This document shows, piece after piece, positions 8,495 to 17,112 of a stretch of DNA of 64,000 nt (the first letter of the stretch is position 1; each line of letters begins with the position of its first letter). The stretch is from positions 496,001 through 560,000 of the forward strand of contig NZ_CP092462.1 of NCBI RefSeq assembly GCF_022387135.1. Reading direction: 5' to 3'. The position numbers and the translations under genes are program-made. The stretch comes from Comamonas sp. B21-038 (GTDB lineage Bacteria > Pseudomonadota > Gammaproteobacteria > Burkholderiales > Burkholderiaceae_C). Under the pieces are notes generated by a model that had not been told where the DNA came from, searched no databases, and saw only the letters and a program-made list of their open reading frames with translations.

Positions 8495-8684
8495 GGAGGG
8501 CAGTCCTCAATCATATATAACCTCTCATCGAAGTTTTATTGGAGGGCAGTATGAAGACTAGGCAGGATGTAGCATTAGCGAGGATTGTTTGGTCAGCGAA
8601 TATATATGCATGCCTAAATTTTAAGGGCACATCCGGGCCGAGGTTTTATCTATGCTGATGCTGACCATCTCATTCATATCCGAT

Positions 8685-9488
8685 CTATCTTGCTTCAGAC
8701 GAGCTTTCTACTTTCGTCACCAGGCTGACAGACCAATGACCGCTTTCGTCTTGGCTTGGCGCTAGAAGGTCATATGTCTTAACCATACTTAGTAGACCTG
8801 AATGCCCGTAAGTTTGTGGAGAGAAGCCAGGGTCCATCCGTTTGAGATATTGCCCTAATAGTCCCAAGCCAACCTTCCCTTCAGACGTATCTCCAGCAAG
8901 GAGGGACACCGCATCTACGAGAAATCGAGGGCGTCGTTTAGGTAGCGGCTTGAGCGCTTCCTGCTTCGAGGGATCGACTTTAACTTGTTCCGCTTTTGCC
9001 AAATTTTTGGATGCGAGATCGGTGACTTCCTCGGGCTGTATGTCCGGACGAGTCCATTCGAAGAATTGGTCACTTGCGTTCCTCAACGCTTCCGGGGTCT
9101 TGGGCTCACCAACAATGCAAACAGTTGCTCCGCGCTCTCGTAGCTTGCGGCACAGATACGCGAAGTCTGAATCGCTTGTCACGAGACAGAACGTATCTGC
9201 TCGATGATCGAACAATGCTTCTAGTGCGTCCAGTGCCAATGCAATGTCTGCAGTGTTCTTCCCGGATGTGTATTGGTACTGAAGGCATGGTGTGAACGCG
9301 AGCCTCACCATCGCATCTTGCCATTTATTGGCTAGGGTGCCATGGTTGCCGTAGCCACGTCGAATGACAACACGCCCAAATTGCGCCATCATCCTAAGGG
9401 CGTGGTCGAGTATATCTGGGGGGACGTTGTCACAATCAACAAGAACAGCAACGCGAGTCTCAGCGGTGGCAGAGGGGGTGGAGCTCAT
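8685..9488 (-). CDS. NYN-domain (LabA/DUF88-like) protein with OST-HTH/LOTUS domain
   Basis: The 267-residue protein has an NYN/PIN-like nuclease domain at residues ~10-150 with the expected acidic residues: VAVLVDCDNVPP, KNTADIALALDALEAL, LVTSDSDFAYLCRKLRERG. A basic linker follows, then a C-terminal OST-HTH/LOTUS-type domain (residues ~185-260, GKVGLGLLGQYLKRMDPGFSPQTYG). NYN proteins are RNases, and LOTUS domains bind RNA, often G-rich or structured. It is found only in the left island's variable zone. A role in RNA decay or defence is inference. Confidence 0.85.
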   Translation of the reverse strand: MSSTPSATAETRVAVLVDCDNVPPDILDHALRMMAQFGRVVIRRGYGNHGTLANKWQDAMVRLAFTPCLQYQYTSGKNTADIALALDALEALFDHRADTFCLVTSDSDFAYLCRKLRERGATVCIVGEPKTPEALRNASDQFFEWTRPDIQPEEVTDLASKNLAKAEQVKVDPSKQEALKPLPKRRPRFLVDAVSLLAGDTSEGKVGLGLLGQYLKRMDPGFSPQTYGHSGLLSMVKTYDLLAPSQDESGHWSVSLVTKVESSSEAR

Positions 9489-9624
9489 GGATGCCTAGTT
9501 GTTTACAAGTCAGTCAGATAGGTACGAATGAGAAAGGGCCACCATACCGGTGTACAGGAACGCGGGGGAGCGCTTAGTCTATGGCGGGGAGTATAGCGGT
9601 GCATGCGGAGTTGACTCTCCAAGT

Positions 9625-9870
9625 CAAGACTGCTGGTGCGCGTTTTCTTGGGGGCAGGAACAAAGAAAAGCCACCCGTGAGGGTGGCAAAGGCTGTCGAT
9701 AAGAAGGCCGACCCTGGTGGGGCAGGGATGCCGTGCAATTTCAATGAGGGAGGGTGTGGGAGGGCACGGCGTCGGCATAACCAGTCAAACTATATTAGCG
9801 CAAGAATGCTGCGGTGCAACGCGGTGTATCTCCTTAGCGACGTTTCCGCGCAGCACTTATTTAAGCTCAT
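9625..9870. repeat. Duplicated non-coding segment, left copy
   Basis: About 240 bp here recur at 43,050-43,290 with high identity, from a block near AAAAGCCACCCGTGAGGG to GCGACGTTTCCG. In both islands the segment precedes a 124-bp repeat (R4 or R11). It holds a minus-strand terminator and a purine-rich tract (GAGGGAGGGTGTGGGAGGG). No coding frame is credible. Confidence 0.6.
9660..9688 (-). terminator. Rho-independent terminator for minus-strand transcripts
   Basis: Read on the minus strand there is a 7-bp stem GCCACCC / GGGTGGC with loop TCAC, followed by TTTTCTTTG. The identical structure in the right island is at 43,083-43,110. Confidence 0.6.
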
Positions 9871-9919
9871 TCCTCTGTCGCTGCAATGGTTGTCTGAATG
9901 CTGGGTGTCACTGCTACCC

Positions 9920-10043
9920 CGGCATGCGAGGCTGTGCTGAGAGAGGCTTCTTTGGGGTTTGGACTATGGGGGTAGCGACAATGTCTTTCGTGCATCGCCT
10001 CGGTACCTCACCGTGCATCTTCGGGGCTACCGCGGTTTGATGG
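9920..10043 (+). repeat. 124-bp repeat, copy R4
   Basis: Exactly 124 bp with the core GGACTATGGGGGTAGCG. Its right part, from GGTACCTCACCG onward, is identical to that of R7 at 26,310, and so is the following module. Its left part is different from R7. Confidence 0.8.
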
Positions 10044-10182
10044 TTCCCGAGGTTGAACTCCAATGTCGGCCCTGGCGCATCTGTCCTAGCTATGTTTTGC
10101 GTCCTGCAGCTGGTCTATTCCGTGACTATAAGGGTCATGGCCGCATGTCCATTAGCATGCCTTACGTCCAGGAGGCATTCAG

Positions 10183-10233
10183 ATGGGTAGGTCGATTGCC
10201 TGTAGAGGCGCAACTACAATACGGGGCTCATAG
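10183..10233 (+). CDS. Possible 16-residue leader ORF with perfect Shine-Dalgarno
   Basis: A perfect AGGAGG (10,170-10,175) lies 7 bases before an ATG that opens a 16-codon frame ending in TAG, 16 bases before the start of the YjdM/PhnA-like gene. That gene itself has no Shine-Dalgarno. The copy at 26,573-26,623 is identical, and an analogous AGGAGG-ATG minigene occurs at 42,245. It may serve as a translational leader for the zinc-ribbon gene. Whether the peptide matters is unknown. Confidence 0.4.
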   Translation: MGRSIACRGATTIRGS

Positions 10234-10249
10234 CTCATAAAAATTCATA

Positions 10250-10597
10250 ATGTCAATCCAACTAGTTCCACCATGCCCCAAGTGCAATTCTGAATTCGTT
10301 TACGCCGCTGATGATCTGCTAATCTGTCCTGAGTGCGCTCATGAATGGTCAGAAGATATTGATCAAGAAACTGAAGATGCTCCTACAGTCATCAAGGATG
10401 CGGTTGGCAACATCCTGCAAGATGGAGATTGCGTAACTGTCATCAAAGATCTGAAGATCAAAGGATCTTCTCAGGTGGTGAAAGTTGGAACCAAAGTTCG
10501 TAATATCCGGCTCATTGGCGGCGACCATGATATTGATTGTCGGATCGATGGGATCGGTAGCATGCAACTCAAGTCTGCATTTGTCAAAAAGGCGTAA
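10250..10597 (+). CDS. YjdM/PhnA-family zinc-ribbon protein, copy 1
   Basis: The 115-residue protein has an N-terminal zinc ribbon (CPKC, then CPEC) and the YjdM/PhnA domain: [36 protein letters not shown], then [15 protein letters not shown]. Length and layout match the family (about 110 residues). E. coli PhnA/YjdM was once linked to phosphonate use, but the family's role is not established. A near-identical copy lies at 26,640-26,987. The start has no ribosome site of its own, but a short ORF with a strong site lies directly upstream. Confidence 0.88.
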   Translation: MSIQLVPPCPKCNSEFVYAADDLLICPECAHEWSEDIDQETEDAPTVIKDAVGNILQDGDCVTVIKDLKIKGSSQVVKVGTKVRNIRLIGGDHDIDCRIDGIGSMQLKSAFVKKA

Positions 10598-10662
10598 ACT
10601 CCTTAGCCTCGCCATGGTGCGAGATCATACACAAGTCTTTAGTTGCATAGAATAGATTCATT

Positions 10663-10786
10663 TATTTGGGGCTAAAGTTCCGTAGGTACGTCTATTGTGT
10701 GTCCCGATCATAGAGATGTCGTATAGTTTCCGTGCATCGCTTCAGTACTCCTCTATACAATTTCGGGACTATAGATTTGCAATATG
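10663..10786 (+). repeat. 124-bp repeat, degenerate copy R5
   Basis: The right part is recognisable (TTTCCGTGCATCGCTTCAGTA, then TTTCGGGACTAT and GATTTGCA), but the central core is lost. Its right end coincides with the start codon of the next gene at 10,784. The left limit is estimated from the fixed unit length. Confidence 0.5.
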
Positions 10787-11212
10787 CAATGCAATACGCC
10801 TTCATCATCAGAGACGCCGTTGACAGGCTTGCTTCCCGTGCGGCTTATACGTATCCTGGCAAAGAATGACATCGTTTCGGTCGAGGCGGTCAGGCGAGCC
10901 TACCCGGTAGCACTGCTAAAATTGAGTGGCATAGGTTTGGAGAGGTTTCGTAGGATTGAGATGGTCTTCTTTCCTGGTCATTTTTTCGAGCCCAAATTTG
11001 CAGCACCTCCTATCCAATTTGCCCGGGACTCATCTTTGAATAACAAGCTCCCGCTTGTAACGGTACGCGCGCTGGCTCGCGAAGGAATAAAGAGGTCTGA
11101 ACAACTTCGCGAGGCTTATCCTAATAAGCTTTTGCAGATCCGAACCATTGGACCAGGGACTCTCAAGGAGATAGAGCGTGTATTTTTTCCGGAGACAAAG
11201 CACGATTTATGA
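10784..11212 (+). CDS. Tandem RNAP alpha-CTD-like protein, divergent copy 2
   Basis: The 142-residue protein has the same two-domain layout as 8,060-8,494 but only moderate similarity: LPVRLIRILAKNDIVSVEAVRRAYPVALLKLSGIGLERFRRIE and VRALAREGIKRSEQL...LLQIRTIGPGTLKEIE. The Arg equivalent to alpha Arg265 is kept in the first domain (PVRLIRIL). It lies on the opposite strand to the other two copies. It starts at the end of degenerate repeat R5 and lies upstream of the IS-cut repeat R6. The function is unknown; a DNA-binding helix-hairpin-helix role is likely. Confidence 0.65.
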   Translation: MQCNTPSSSETPLTGLLPVRLIRILAKNDIVSVEAVRRAYPVALLKLSGIGLERFRRIEMVFFPGHFFEPKFAAPPIQFARDSSLNNKLPLVTVRALAREGIKRSEQLREAYPNKLLQIRTIGPGTLKEIERVFFPETKHDL

Positions 11213-11368
11213 AGATTAATACGGTTCTCCGGTTTTGATTCGCAATATGCCAGTACTTCATTTTTACTGATTCTGCCGAGTATTTAGTAATTTTTCTATG
11301 TTGGATTGATGTGTTTCTATCTTCTGTCGCTGCAATGGTTGTCTGACCGCTGCATGTCACTGTTACCC

Positions 11369-11388
11369 CGGCATGCGAGGCTGTGCTG
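11369..11388 (+). repeat. 124-bp repeat R6, cut by IS insertion
   Basis: The first 20 bases of a repeat unit (CCGGCATGCGAGG type, like R4) stop exactly at the left end of the IS element. The preceding bases also match those before R4 (block TGTCGCTGCAATGG...). The rest of the unit is not found at the other end of the IS-flanked segment. Confidence 0.6.
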
Positions 11389-12419
11389 GGCGTTGTTGCA
11401 TAAATCCATGTTCCAGCTGGGGTAGGCTCGGGAGATGAGAGAGACGAGCTGGGGCCGGGGTAAGTACGCACAACGAACTGGAAGGCGTACAACGCAGCGT
11501 TGAAGGCGCGAGGGGACCTGACCATCTGGCTGGATAAGGACATGCAGTGGTTGGCCCAGGCCACTGGCGAGCGTGGGCGCAGTCCAACCTTCTCAGATGC
11601 AGCCATCCAGTTTTGCCTGACGATTAAGTGCTTGTTTAGCCAGCCCTTGCGTCAGACACTAGGCTTGGTGCAGTCGCTATTGCGTATGGCGGGCCTGCCG
11701 TGGACTGCTCCCGACTACAGCACAGTGTGCCTCAGGCAAAAGAGCTTGGACGTGCAGGTGCACTACAAGGCAAGCACCAAGGGCTTGCATATGCTGGCTG
11801 ACTCCACGGGCATCAAGTTCCTGGGCGAAGGTGAGTGAAAGACCAAGAAGCACGGCGCAGAGCGCCGCCGCCAGTGGCGCAAGGTGCATCTGGGTATTGA
11901 TGCCCAGACAATGCAGATTCGGGCCATTGCTGTGACCACCAATGAAGTGGGCGACTCGCCCATGGCCGCTGTCCTGCTGGACCAAATCCCCAGCCATGAA
12001 CAGGTAGTCAGCTTTACCGGTGATGGGGCCTATGACACCAAAGATGTACATGAGGCCTGCTACCTGCGGGGAGCCATACCCGTCATCCCGCCGCGCAAAG
12101 GAGCGAAGCTACGCAAAGGCCTAGCGTTTGCTCATCGCAATGAGGCAGTCAAGGCGTGCAGGCAGTTGGGGCGGGCTATCTGGAAACGCTGGAGTGGATA
12201 CCACCGAAGGTCACTGGTGGAGACCAAGATGAATTGCTTCAAGCGCCTGGGCGAGAAAGTGATGGCCAGGACGTTTGAGCGGCAGGTCGCCGAGCTCAAT
12301 ATCCGTGCATCTATCCTCAATCAATTTACCGCGCTGGGCACGCCCCTGACGGTCGCTGCTGCATAAATGCTCTGGGGCCGGGGATACCTCGGCCTATGGC
12401 CGATTTATGCAACAACGCC
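11389..12419 (+). mobile_element. IS5-family (IS903-type) element, left copy, defective
   Basis: The 1,031-bp element is bounded by inverted repeats GGCGTTGTTGCATAAAT and its complement. The DDE transposase frame is broken. It forms an inverted pair with 23,796-24,828. No 9-bp target duplication is seen around this copy or around the pair. Confidence 0.85.
11434..12366 (+). pseudogene. IS903-type DDE transposase, broken (left)
   Basis: The N-terminal part starts at 11,434 (MRETSWGRG) and leaves frame after about 11 codons, because one base is missing relative to the right copy. The main frame (NWKAYNAALKARGDLTIWLD equivalent) continues, then meets a TGA at 11,836 where a Trp is expected in GEGEWKTKKHG. 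The C-terminal half (11,884-12,366) is intact. The catalytic acids are in ADSTGIKF, GDGAYDT and VETKMNCFK. Both lesions together make an active product unlikely. Confidence 0.85.
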
Positions 12420-12540
12420 CATGGAAATCGACACCCTGATTTTTCGCTGATCGAATCAACCTTGCAATTAATAGAGTTCGTTTCGGGTATTTACCGATAA
12501 AGAGCGTTACCTACCCGTTGGGTCCAGTGTTAGAATTCAA

Positions 12541-12560
12541 ATGTGACCACGTGGTCACAT
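12541..12560. promoter_or_regulatory. Perfect 20-bp palindromic operator for the TetR-type regulator
   Basis: ATGTGACCACGTGGTCACAT is its own reverse complement. It lies just after a -10-like TAGAAT (12,531) and just before the ribosome site GGAGGGG of the first operon gene. A regulator bound there would block transcription start. The TetR-type gene at 13,484 is the obvious partner. Confidence 0.75.
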
Positions 12561-12570
12561 CGGAGGGGTG

Positions 12571-13491
12571 ATGACTATCGGAATCGTTGCGAGTGGAACT
12601 GACGCAGGTGCCGCTGTCCTTGATGCGCTCCTGGCAGCTGAGCTGTTCGGGCGCGGGGCGATAGGCGGGTTCGCTGTGTTCGCGTATGTGGATGCTGACG
12701 GTGACGTGCAGTATCTGACTACGCAGCAGGGCGGTGTGAGTGCGCTGGGGCTCTGTGATGAGTGTTGGCGTGCTGAGGCAGCGGCCGTGATTTCCAGCGG
12801 CCCGAATCGGCCCGAGCCCTTAACTCAATTTCTTCCTGCATCGCCTGCTGTGGGGTTTGTGACCGGGCATCGGCTACCCAATTCAATGGGCGCAGAGGGC
12901 GTGCCATTGAACTGCTCAGTGTTGGATGAGATAGCGTTCGGTCAGGATCCCCAGAGTGCGGTGGACCGTGTTTTGCAACGCGCTGCGGAACTGGATGCCG
13001 GTCTGATCGCGATGGATCTACGCGGGCGAATTGGTTTGCGAAACAGCACGCGAGTATCGCGTCGGGATGATTTGGGTGTGTTTCAGTGCAGTGAATCCGG
13101 GCGCAGTCTCGCCTTCATGTTCAATTCGATTTATGGCGTGGGAGACCTGACTCAAGGCATCGCAGATATAGCCTGGAGCCGCCTGCTGGGCATGGAGAGT
13201 CGGGACGTGTTTGTGACGCTGAGTCGCGCTGTCAGTTTAGAGCCTGGTTCCCACGATGTTGTGCATATAAATGAGCACAACGAAATTGAGCGGCTGGAAA
13301 CAGCAAATCCCCGGCTGCTGGATATGAATCGACGAACTACGGTGGTCTATCTGAGCGCCTCGGTCAAACGCGCTGATGTAGTGCTTGGCAAGGCGGTGAC
13401 TGAACTGTATTTGAATGTTGAGGCCGGAACGGTCGTTCCGTCTCTACAGCGTGCTCAAAACATATTTGTGATGCGAACGGAACATGATTAA
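12571..13491 (+). CDS. Uncharacterised protein, first gene of the D-amino acid operon
   Basis: The 306-residue protein is not recognised with certainty. It begins GIVASGTDAGAAVLDALLAA, is free of membrane segments, and has a segment LDAGLIAMDLRGRIGLRNSTRV. That segment is weakly reminiscent of proteins with an Ntn-hydrolase-like layout; this resemblance is not proof. The start is the ATG at 12,571 after GGAGG (a GTG lies one codon upstream). The gene overlaps the TetR gene by 8 bases, so it is cotranscribed with the pathway and may take part in processing or binding the substrate. Confidence 0.6.
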   Translation: MTIGIVASGTDAGAAVLDALLAAELFGRGAIGGFAVFAYVDADGDVQYLTTQQGGVSALGLCDECWRAEAAAVISSGPNRPEPLTQFLPASPAVGFVTGHRLPNSMGAEGVPLNCSVLDEIAFGQDPQSAVDRVLQRAAELDAGLIAMDLRGRIGLRNSTRVSRRDDLGVFQCSESGRSLAFMFNSIYGVGDLTQGIADIAWSRLLGMESRDVFVTLSRAVSLEPGSHDVVHINEHNEIERLETANPRLLDMNRRTTVVYLSASVKRADVVLGKAVTELYLNVEAGTVVPSLQRAQNIFVMRTEHD

Positions 13492-14134
13492 ACGCTTGGA
13501 GACTCAAAAGGCCATTTTGAACGCGCTGGAGGAGCAGATTCGCGAAACCGGCATGGCAGGCGTTGGGGTCAACGCCATTGCCAAGCGCGCCGGCGTCAGC
13601 AAAGAGCTTATTTACCGCTATTTCAATGGCATGCCGGGACTGATGATGGCGTGGATGAGTGAGCAGGACTACTGGACCAGTCACTCCAAACATCTTGTGG
13701 AAGCAGAGTTTTCCACGCGCACGCCGGCGGATCTGATTTTGTCGATGTTGCGAGAGCAGATCGAAGCGCTCGGAGCTAATGAAACGCTTCGCGAAATCCG
13801 GCGTTGGGAATTGATGGAACGAAATGAGGTTACCGCCCAACTCGCGGACCGGCGTGAGCGCGCAGCGCGCGGCTTTATATCGCGGGTCGATGGCCTGGCC
13901 AATGGTGTCGATGTGCCTGCGCATGTCAGCATCATGCTGGCAGGGGTCCTGTATCTGATGCTGCGATCCAAAACGGAGAGCCACTTTCTGGGCGTGGAGC
14001 TGCGTACCAATGAGGGATGGGCGCGCATTTACGCGGCGCTTGAGGGCATTGTGGGGCAACTGCCGACTGATCTGAAGACCCATTCACTGGCGGAATTGGA
14101 AGCGGTCCGCGAACACAAGGATTCACAAGCATGA
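13484..14134 (+). CDS. TetR-family regulator
   Basis: The 216-residue protein has an N-terminal TetR HTH (residues ~10-50: GVGVNAIAKRAGVSKELIYRYFNG) and a helical C-terminal ligand-binding domain. It overlaps the gene before it by 8 bases and the ThDP enzyme gene after it by 4 (ATGA), so all are in one transcript. The perfect palindrome at 12,541-12,560 in front of the operon is its likely operator, giving autoregulated repression. The inducer is probably the transported compound or a product of the pathway (inference). Confidence 0.88.
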   Translation: MIKRLETQKAILNALEEQIRETGMAGVGVNAIAKRAGVSKELIYRYFNGMPGLMMAWMSEQDYWTSHSKHLVEAEFSTRTPADLILSMLREQIEALGANETLREIRRWELMERNEVTAQLADRRERAARGFISRVDGLANGVDVPAHVSIMLAGVLYLMLRSKTESHFLGVELRTNEGWARIYAALEGIVGQLPTDLKTHSLAELEAVREHKDSQA

Positions 14135-15795
14135 ATAGTCGAGCGTCGGATGTGCTGGTTGACACGTTGATTCACCATGGCGTGGACCGTGTGTTTTGCG
14201 TGCCTGGAGAGAGCTATCTGGCCGTGCTGGATGCGCTGGTGAACAAGCCACAGGTGGACGTGGTGACTTGTCGCCACGAAGGAGGCGCAGGGTTCATGGC
14301 GATTGCCGATGCACGTGCGACGGGAAAACCGGGGGTGGCCTTCGTCAGCCGGGGGCCGGGTGCCATGAACGCGAGCATTGCGCTGCATTCCGCGCAGCAG
14401 GATGCCGTTCCCTTTGTATTATTCGTGGGACAGGTGGAGCGCGCTCATCGCGGCATGGGTGCGTTTCAGGAGGTGGATTACGCCAGCGTGTTCGGCAGTA
14501 TCGCGAAGTGGGTTGTCGAAGTGCAGGATGCTGATCGGCTGGCCGAGTCTGTAGCGCGTGCATTTCATACGGCGTCGAGCGGTACGCCCGGGCCGGTCGT
14601 AGTCGCATTGCCTGAAGACATGCTGGACAATATGGTGGCGGGAGATGCCGCCATGCCCCTGGCTCGTGCACAGGGCGGCGCGTCTGGCGAGCAGCTTGCG
14701 CGAGTGCGCCAACAACTGGTGGCAGCGCAGCGCCCGTTGGTGATTGCGGGCGGGCTTCTCAAGGGCGCTGCTGGAGAGGCGGCGCTAATGGCGTTTGCCG
14801 AAGCCTACGGCGTACCGGTGGTGGCTTCCGTACGACATGCGGATCTATTGCCCAATCAACACCCTTTGTACGCGGGGCATCTGGCCTATGGTGCGCCCAG
14901 GGCACTCACGCAAGCGTTGGAGCAAGCCGACTTCGTGCTGGCGGTAGGCACCCGCCTGGGCGACGTGACAACGCAGGGATATCATTTTCCCGCGGCTCCC
15001 GTTACTGAGCAACCAGTTGTACAGGTATGGCCCGATGCAGCGGTTGTCGGAAATGTGCGTGGGTTGGCCATGGGGCTGACTGCCGAACCGGAGGCTTTTT
15101 TGCGTGACCTCGCCAAGCTGGCAACCCACGAGGTCTCCGAGCGCACGCAAACATGGGCAGAGCGTCTGCATTCGTTGCAATCGGATTTGCAGCGCTGGGA
15201 TGGTCCGCTTGATGCTGAAGACGGTGTGATCTTCGGGGCCATGGTTCAGCAGGCTGATCAGCGATTGCCTGACGATGCCATCATCACGATAGATGCTGGC
15301 AACTTCGGCGGCTGGGTGCAGCGGATCATGCGGTTTGGTTGTGGTCGCAGGATGATTGCGCCATCTTCGGGAGCCATGGGTTATGGCGTACCTGCTGCCG
15401 TTGCCATGAGTCTTCGTTATCCCGATCGCAAGGTGGTTTGCTTTGTAGGCGATGGCGGTTTTCTCATGACAGGCAATGAGCTTGCTACGGCGATCCAAAA
15501 GGGTGCTTGTCCCATCATCATTGTCTCTGACAATGCAGCTTACGGCACCATCCGCATGCACCAGGAAAAGCACTTTCCGCATCGGGAGAGTGCGACCGCT
15601 CTGCGCAATCCGAACTTTGCGGGACTCGCTCGTGAGTTCGGTGCACTGGGCCTGTCTGTGCAGCATAGTTCCGAGATTCCATCAGTGCTTGCGCAGGCTC
15701 TGGCCGCAGACGGGCCGGTGGTGATCAACGTTTGCACCAGTCTCACGCAAATCTCCGTGGGTGCCTCCATTGATCAGCTGCGCAAAGGTGCTTGA
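14131..15795 (+). CDS. ThDP-dependent enzyme, 2-oxoacid decarboxylase/acetolactate-synthase-like
   Basis: The 554-residue protein has the three-domain ThDP fold. The pyrimidine-binding domain holds the catalytic Glu in CRHEGGAGFMA (about residue 51). A central domain spans residues ~190-320. The PP domain carries the metal motif GDGGFLMTGNEL...SDN, from GDG to N in about 28 residues. It resembles large subunits of acetolactate synthase but is not in a biosynthetic context and no small subunit is nearby. With a D-amino acid dehydrogenase downstream, a decarboxylase acting on the 2-oxo acid product is the best guess. Carboligation remains possible. Confidence 0.8.
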   Translation: MNSRASDVLVDTLIHHGVDRVFCVPGESYLAVLDALVNKPQVDVVTCRHEGGAGFMAIADARATGKPGVAFVSRGPGAMNASIALHSAQQDAVPFVLFVGQVERAHRGMGAFQEVDYASVFGSIAKWVVEVQDADRLAESVARAFHTASSGTPGPVVVALPEDMLDNMVAGDAAMPLARAQGGASGEQLARVRQQLVAAQRPLVIAGGLLKGAAGEAALMAFAEAYGVPVVASVRHADLLPNQHPLYAGHLAYGAPRALTQALEQADFVLAVGTRLGDVTTQGYHFPAAPVTEQPVVQVWPDAAVVGNVRGLAMGLTAEPEAFLRDLAKLATHEVSERTQTWAERLHSLQSDLQRWDGPLDAEDGVIFGAMVQQADQRLPDDAIITIDAGNFGGWVQRIMRFGCGRRMIAPSSGAMGYGVPAAVAMSLRYPDRKVVCFVGDGGFLMTGNELATAIQKGACPIIIVSDNAAYGTIRMHQEKHFPHRESATALRNPNFAGLAREFGALGLSVQHSSEIPSVLAQALAADGPVVINVCTSLTQISVGASIDQLRKGA

Positions 15796-15798
15796 ACC

Positions 15799-17043
15799 AT
15801 GAAGGTCCTGGTCATCGGTTCGGGTATCGTGGGGCTGAGTACCGCATACGCGCTGGCCCGCGAGGGTCATGATGTGAGTGTGGTGGATGGTGCGGCAGCT
15901 CCAGGCTCCGCGACCAGCTTCGCCAACGGTGCGCAGCTTAGCTACAACTTCGTTGCGCCATTGGCAGACCCGGAGGTGCTGGGCAAGCTGCCGCAGTGGT
16001 TGACCTCCGCAGATTCGCCACTTCGTTTGATGCTTACGCTCGATCCTGCCTTGGTGCGTTGGTCACTGCATTTTCTGCAAGCGTGTCGACGAAGTGTTGC
16101 GTTGCAAACCACACAGGAATTATTGCTTCTGGGTTTGCACAGTCGGCTGTTGATGCATGAGATGCAAGAGCGCGAAGCCTTTGATTTTGACTTTGAATCC
16201 AAAGGCAAATTGCTTGTGTATCAGAACGAGCAGGCTTTGGCTGGCGCGCGTGCGCAGATGGGCAAGCAAGCCGGTCTGGGTTGTGAGCAACGCGAGCTGT
16301 CTGCCGCTCAGTGTCTGACCTTGGAGCCGGCACTTGAGGATATTTCTGCGCGTGTCGTTGGTGGTGTCTTCACACCCAGTGAGGACTCCGGTGATTGTCA
16401 TGCCTTGTGCATGGAACTGCATAGGGCCCTGTCCACGCGCTACGGTGTGGGCTTTCATTTCAACACGGCGGTTGAGGGGTTCAGGACAGAGGCGGGCCGG
16501 ATAGCGGCCGCGTTGACGTCCGAAGGTGATCTACAGGCAGATGCTTATGTGGTCGCCAACGGCACGGGGGCACAGAAATTGCTTTCCGACTTGGGAATGA
16601 ATCCGCTGATTTATCCCCTCAAGGGCTATAGCCTGACCTATACCCTGACACCTCAAAGCCGTGCACCGCAACTGAGCGTCAGTGACGTGCATAACAAGGT
16701 GGTCTATGCCCGATTAGGCAATCGCCTCAGAGTGGCGGGCATGGTTGACATAGGGGACCGATCCACCATCTTGGTACCGCAGCGCTTGTCTTTGCTGAAG
16801 TCTCAAGTGCAGGACTACCTGCCGCGCCTGAATGCGGCGGAACCCCCGCTGGAATGGGCGGGACTGAGGCCTGCAAGACCTGACAGCAAGCCTTTGATAG
16901 GCAAGACCCGGTTGCGCAATCTGTGGATCAACGGCGGGCATGGTGCATTGGGTTTCACCCTGGCCGCTGCGAGTGCAGCGGTGTTGGTCGACCGAATCGC
17001 GGGTAGGCAATCTGCCGTACCTCCGGCGATGTTTCAGTTGTAG
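15799..17043 (+). CDS. D-amino acid dehydrogenase (DadA-like FAD oxidoreductase)
   Basis: The 414-residue DAO-type flavoprotein has an N-terminal FAD motif VIGSGIVGLSTAYALAREG. It also has the typical DadA segment TSFANGAQLSYNFVAPLADPE. The C-terminal motif is WAGLRPARPDSKPLIG, then LWINGGHGALGFTLAAASA. DadA enzymes oxidise D-amino acids to 2-oxo acids and pass electrons to the respiratory chain. It starts 3 bases after the ThDP gene. Its place between decarboxylase, transporter and D-aminoacylase supports a D-amino acid as pathway intermediate. Confidence 0.88.
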   Translation: MKVLVIGSGIVGLSTAYALAREGHDVSVVDGAAAPGSATSFANGAQLSYNFVAPLADPEVLGKLPQWLTSADSPLRLMLTLDPALVRWSLHFLQACRRSVALQTTQELLLLGLHSRLLMHEMQEREAFDFDFESKGKLLVYQNEQALAGARAQMGKQAGLGCEQRELSAAQCLTLEPALEDISARVVGGVFTPSEDSGDCHALCMELHRALSTRYGVGFHFNTAVEGFRTEAGRIAAALTSEGDLQADAYVVANGTGAQKLLSDLGMNPLIYPLKGYSLTYTLTPQSRAPQLSVSDVHNKVVYARLGNRLRVAGMVDIGDRSTILVPQRLSLLKSQVQDYLPRLNAAEPPLEWAGLRPARPDSKPLIGKTRLRNLWINGGHGALGFTLAAASAAVLVDRIAGRQSAVPPAMFQL

Positions 17044-17112
17044 CCTGGGTCACTCGATCCGAAGTTTCCGGCAGGGCAGTCGGTTGTCTTAGTTGGTGAA
17101 GAAGGGGCAGTC

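Noticed and set aside
9700-9780. Purine-rich tract with CCCTGGTGGGGCAGGG as an RNA gene
   Set aside because: No clear secondary structure or promoter could be shown; kept only as part of a duplicated segment.
13364-14083. Minus-strand frame across the TetR gene
   Set aside because: Antisense to a gene with a clear HTH and coupled start and stop codons.
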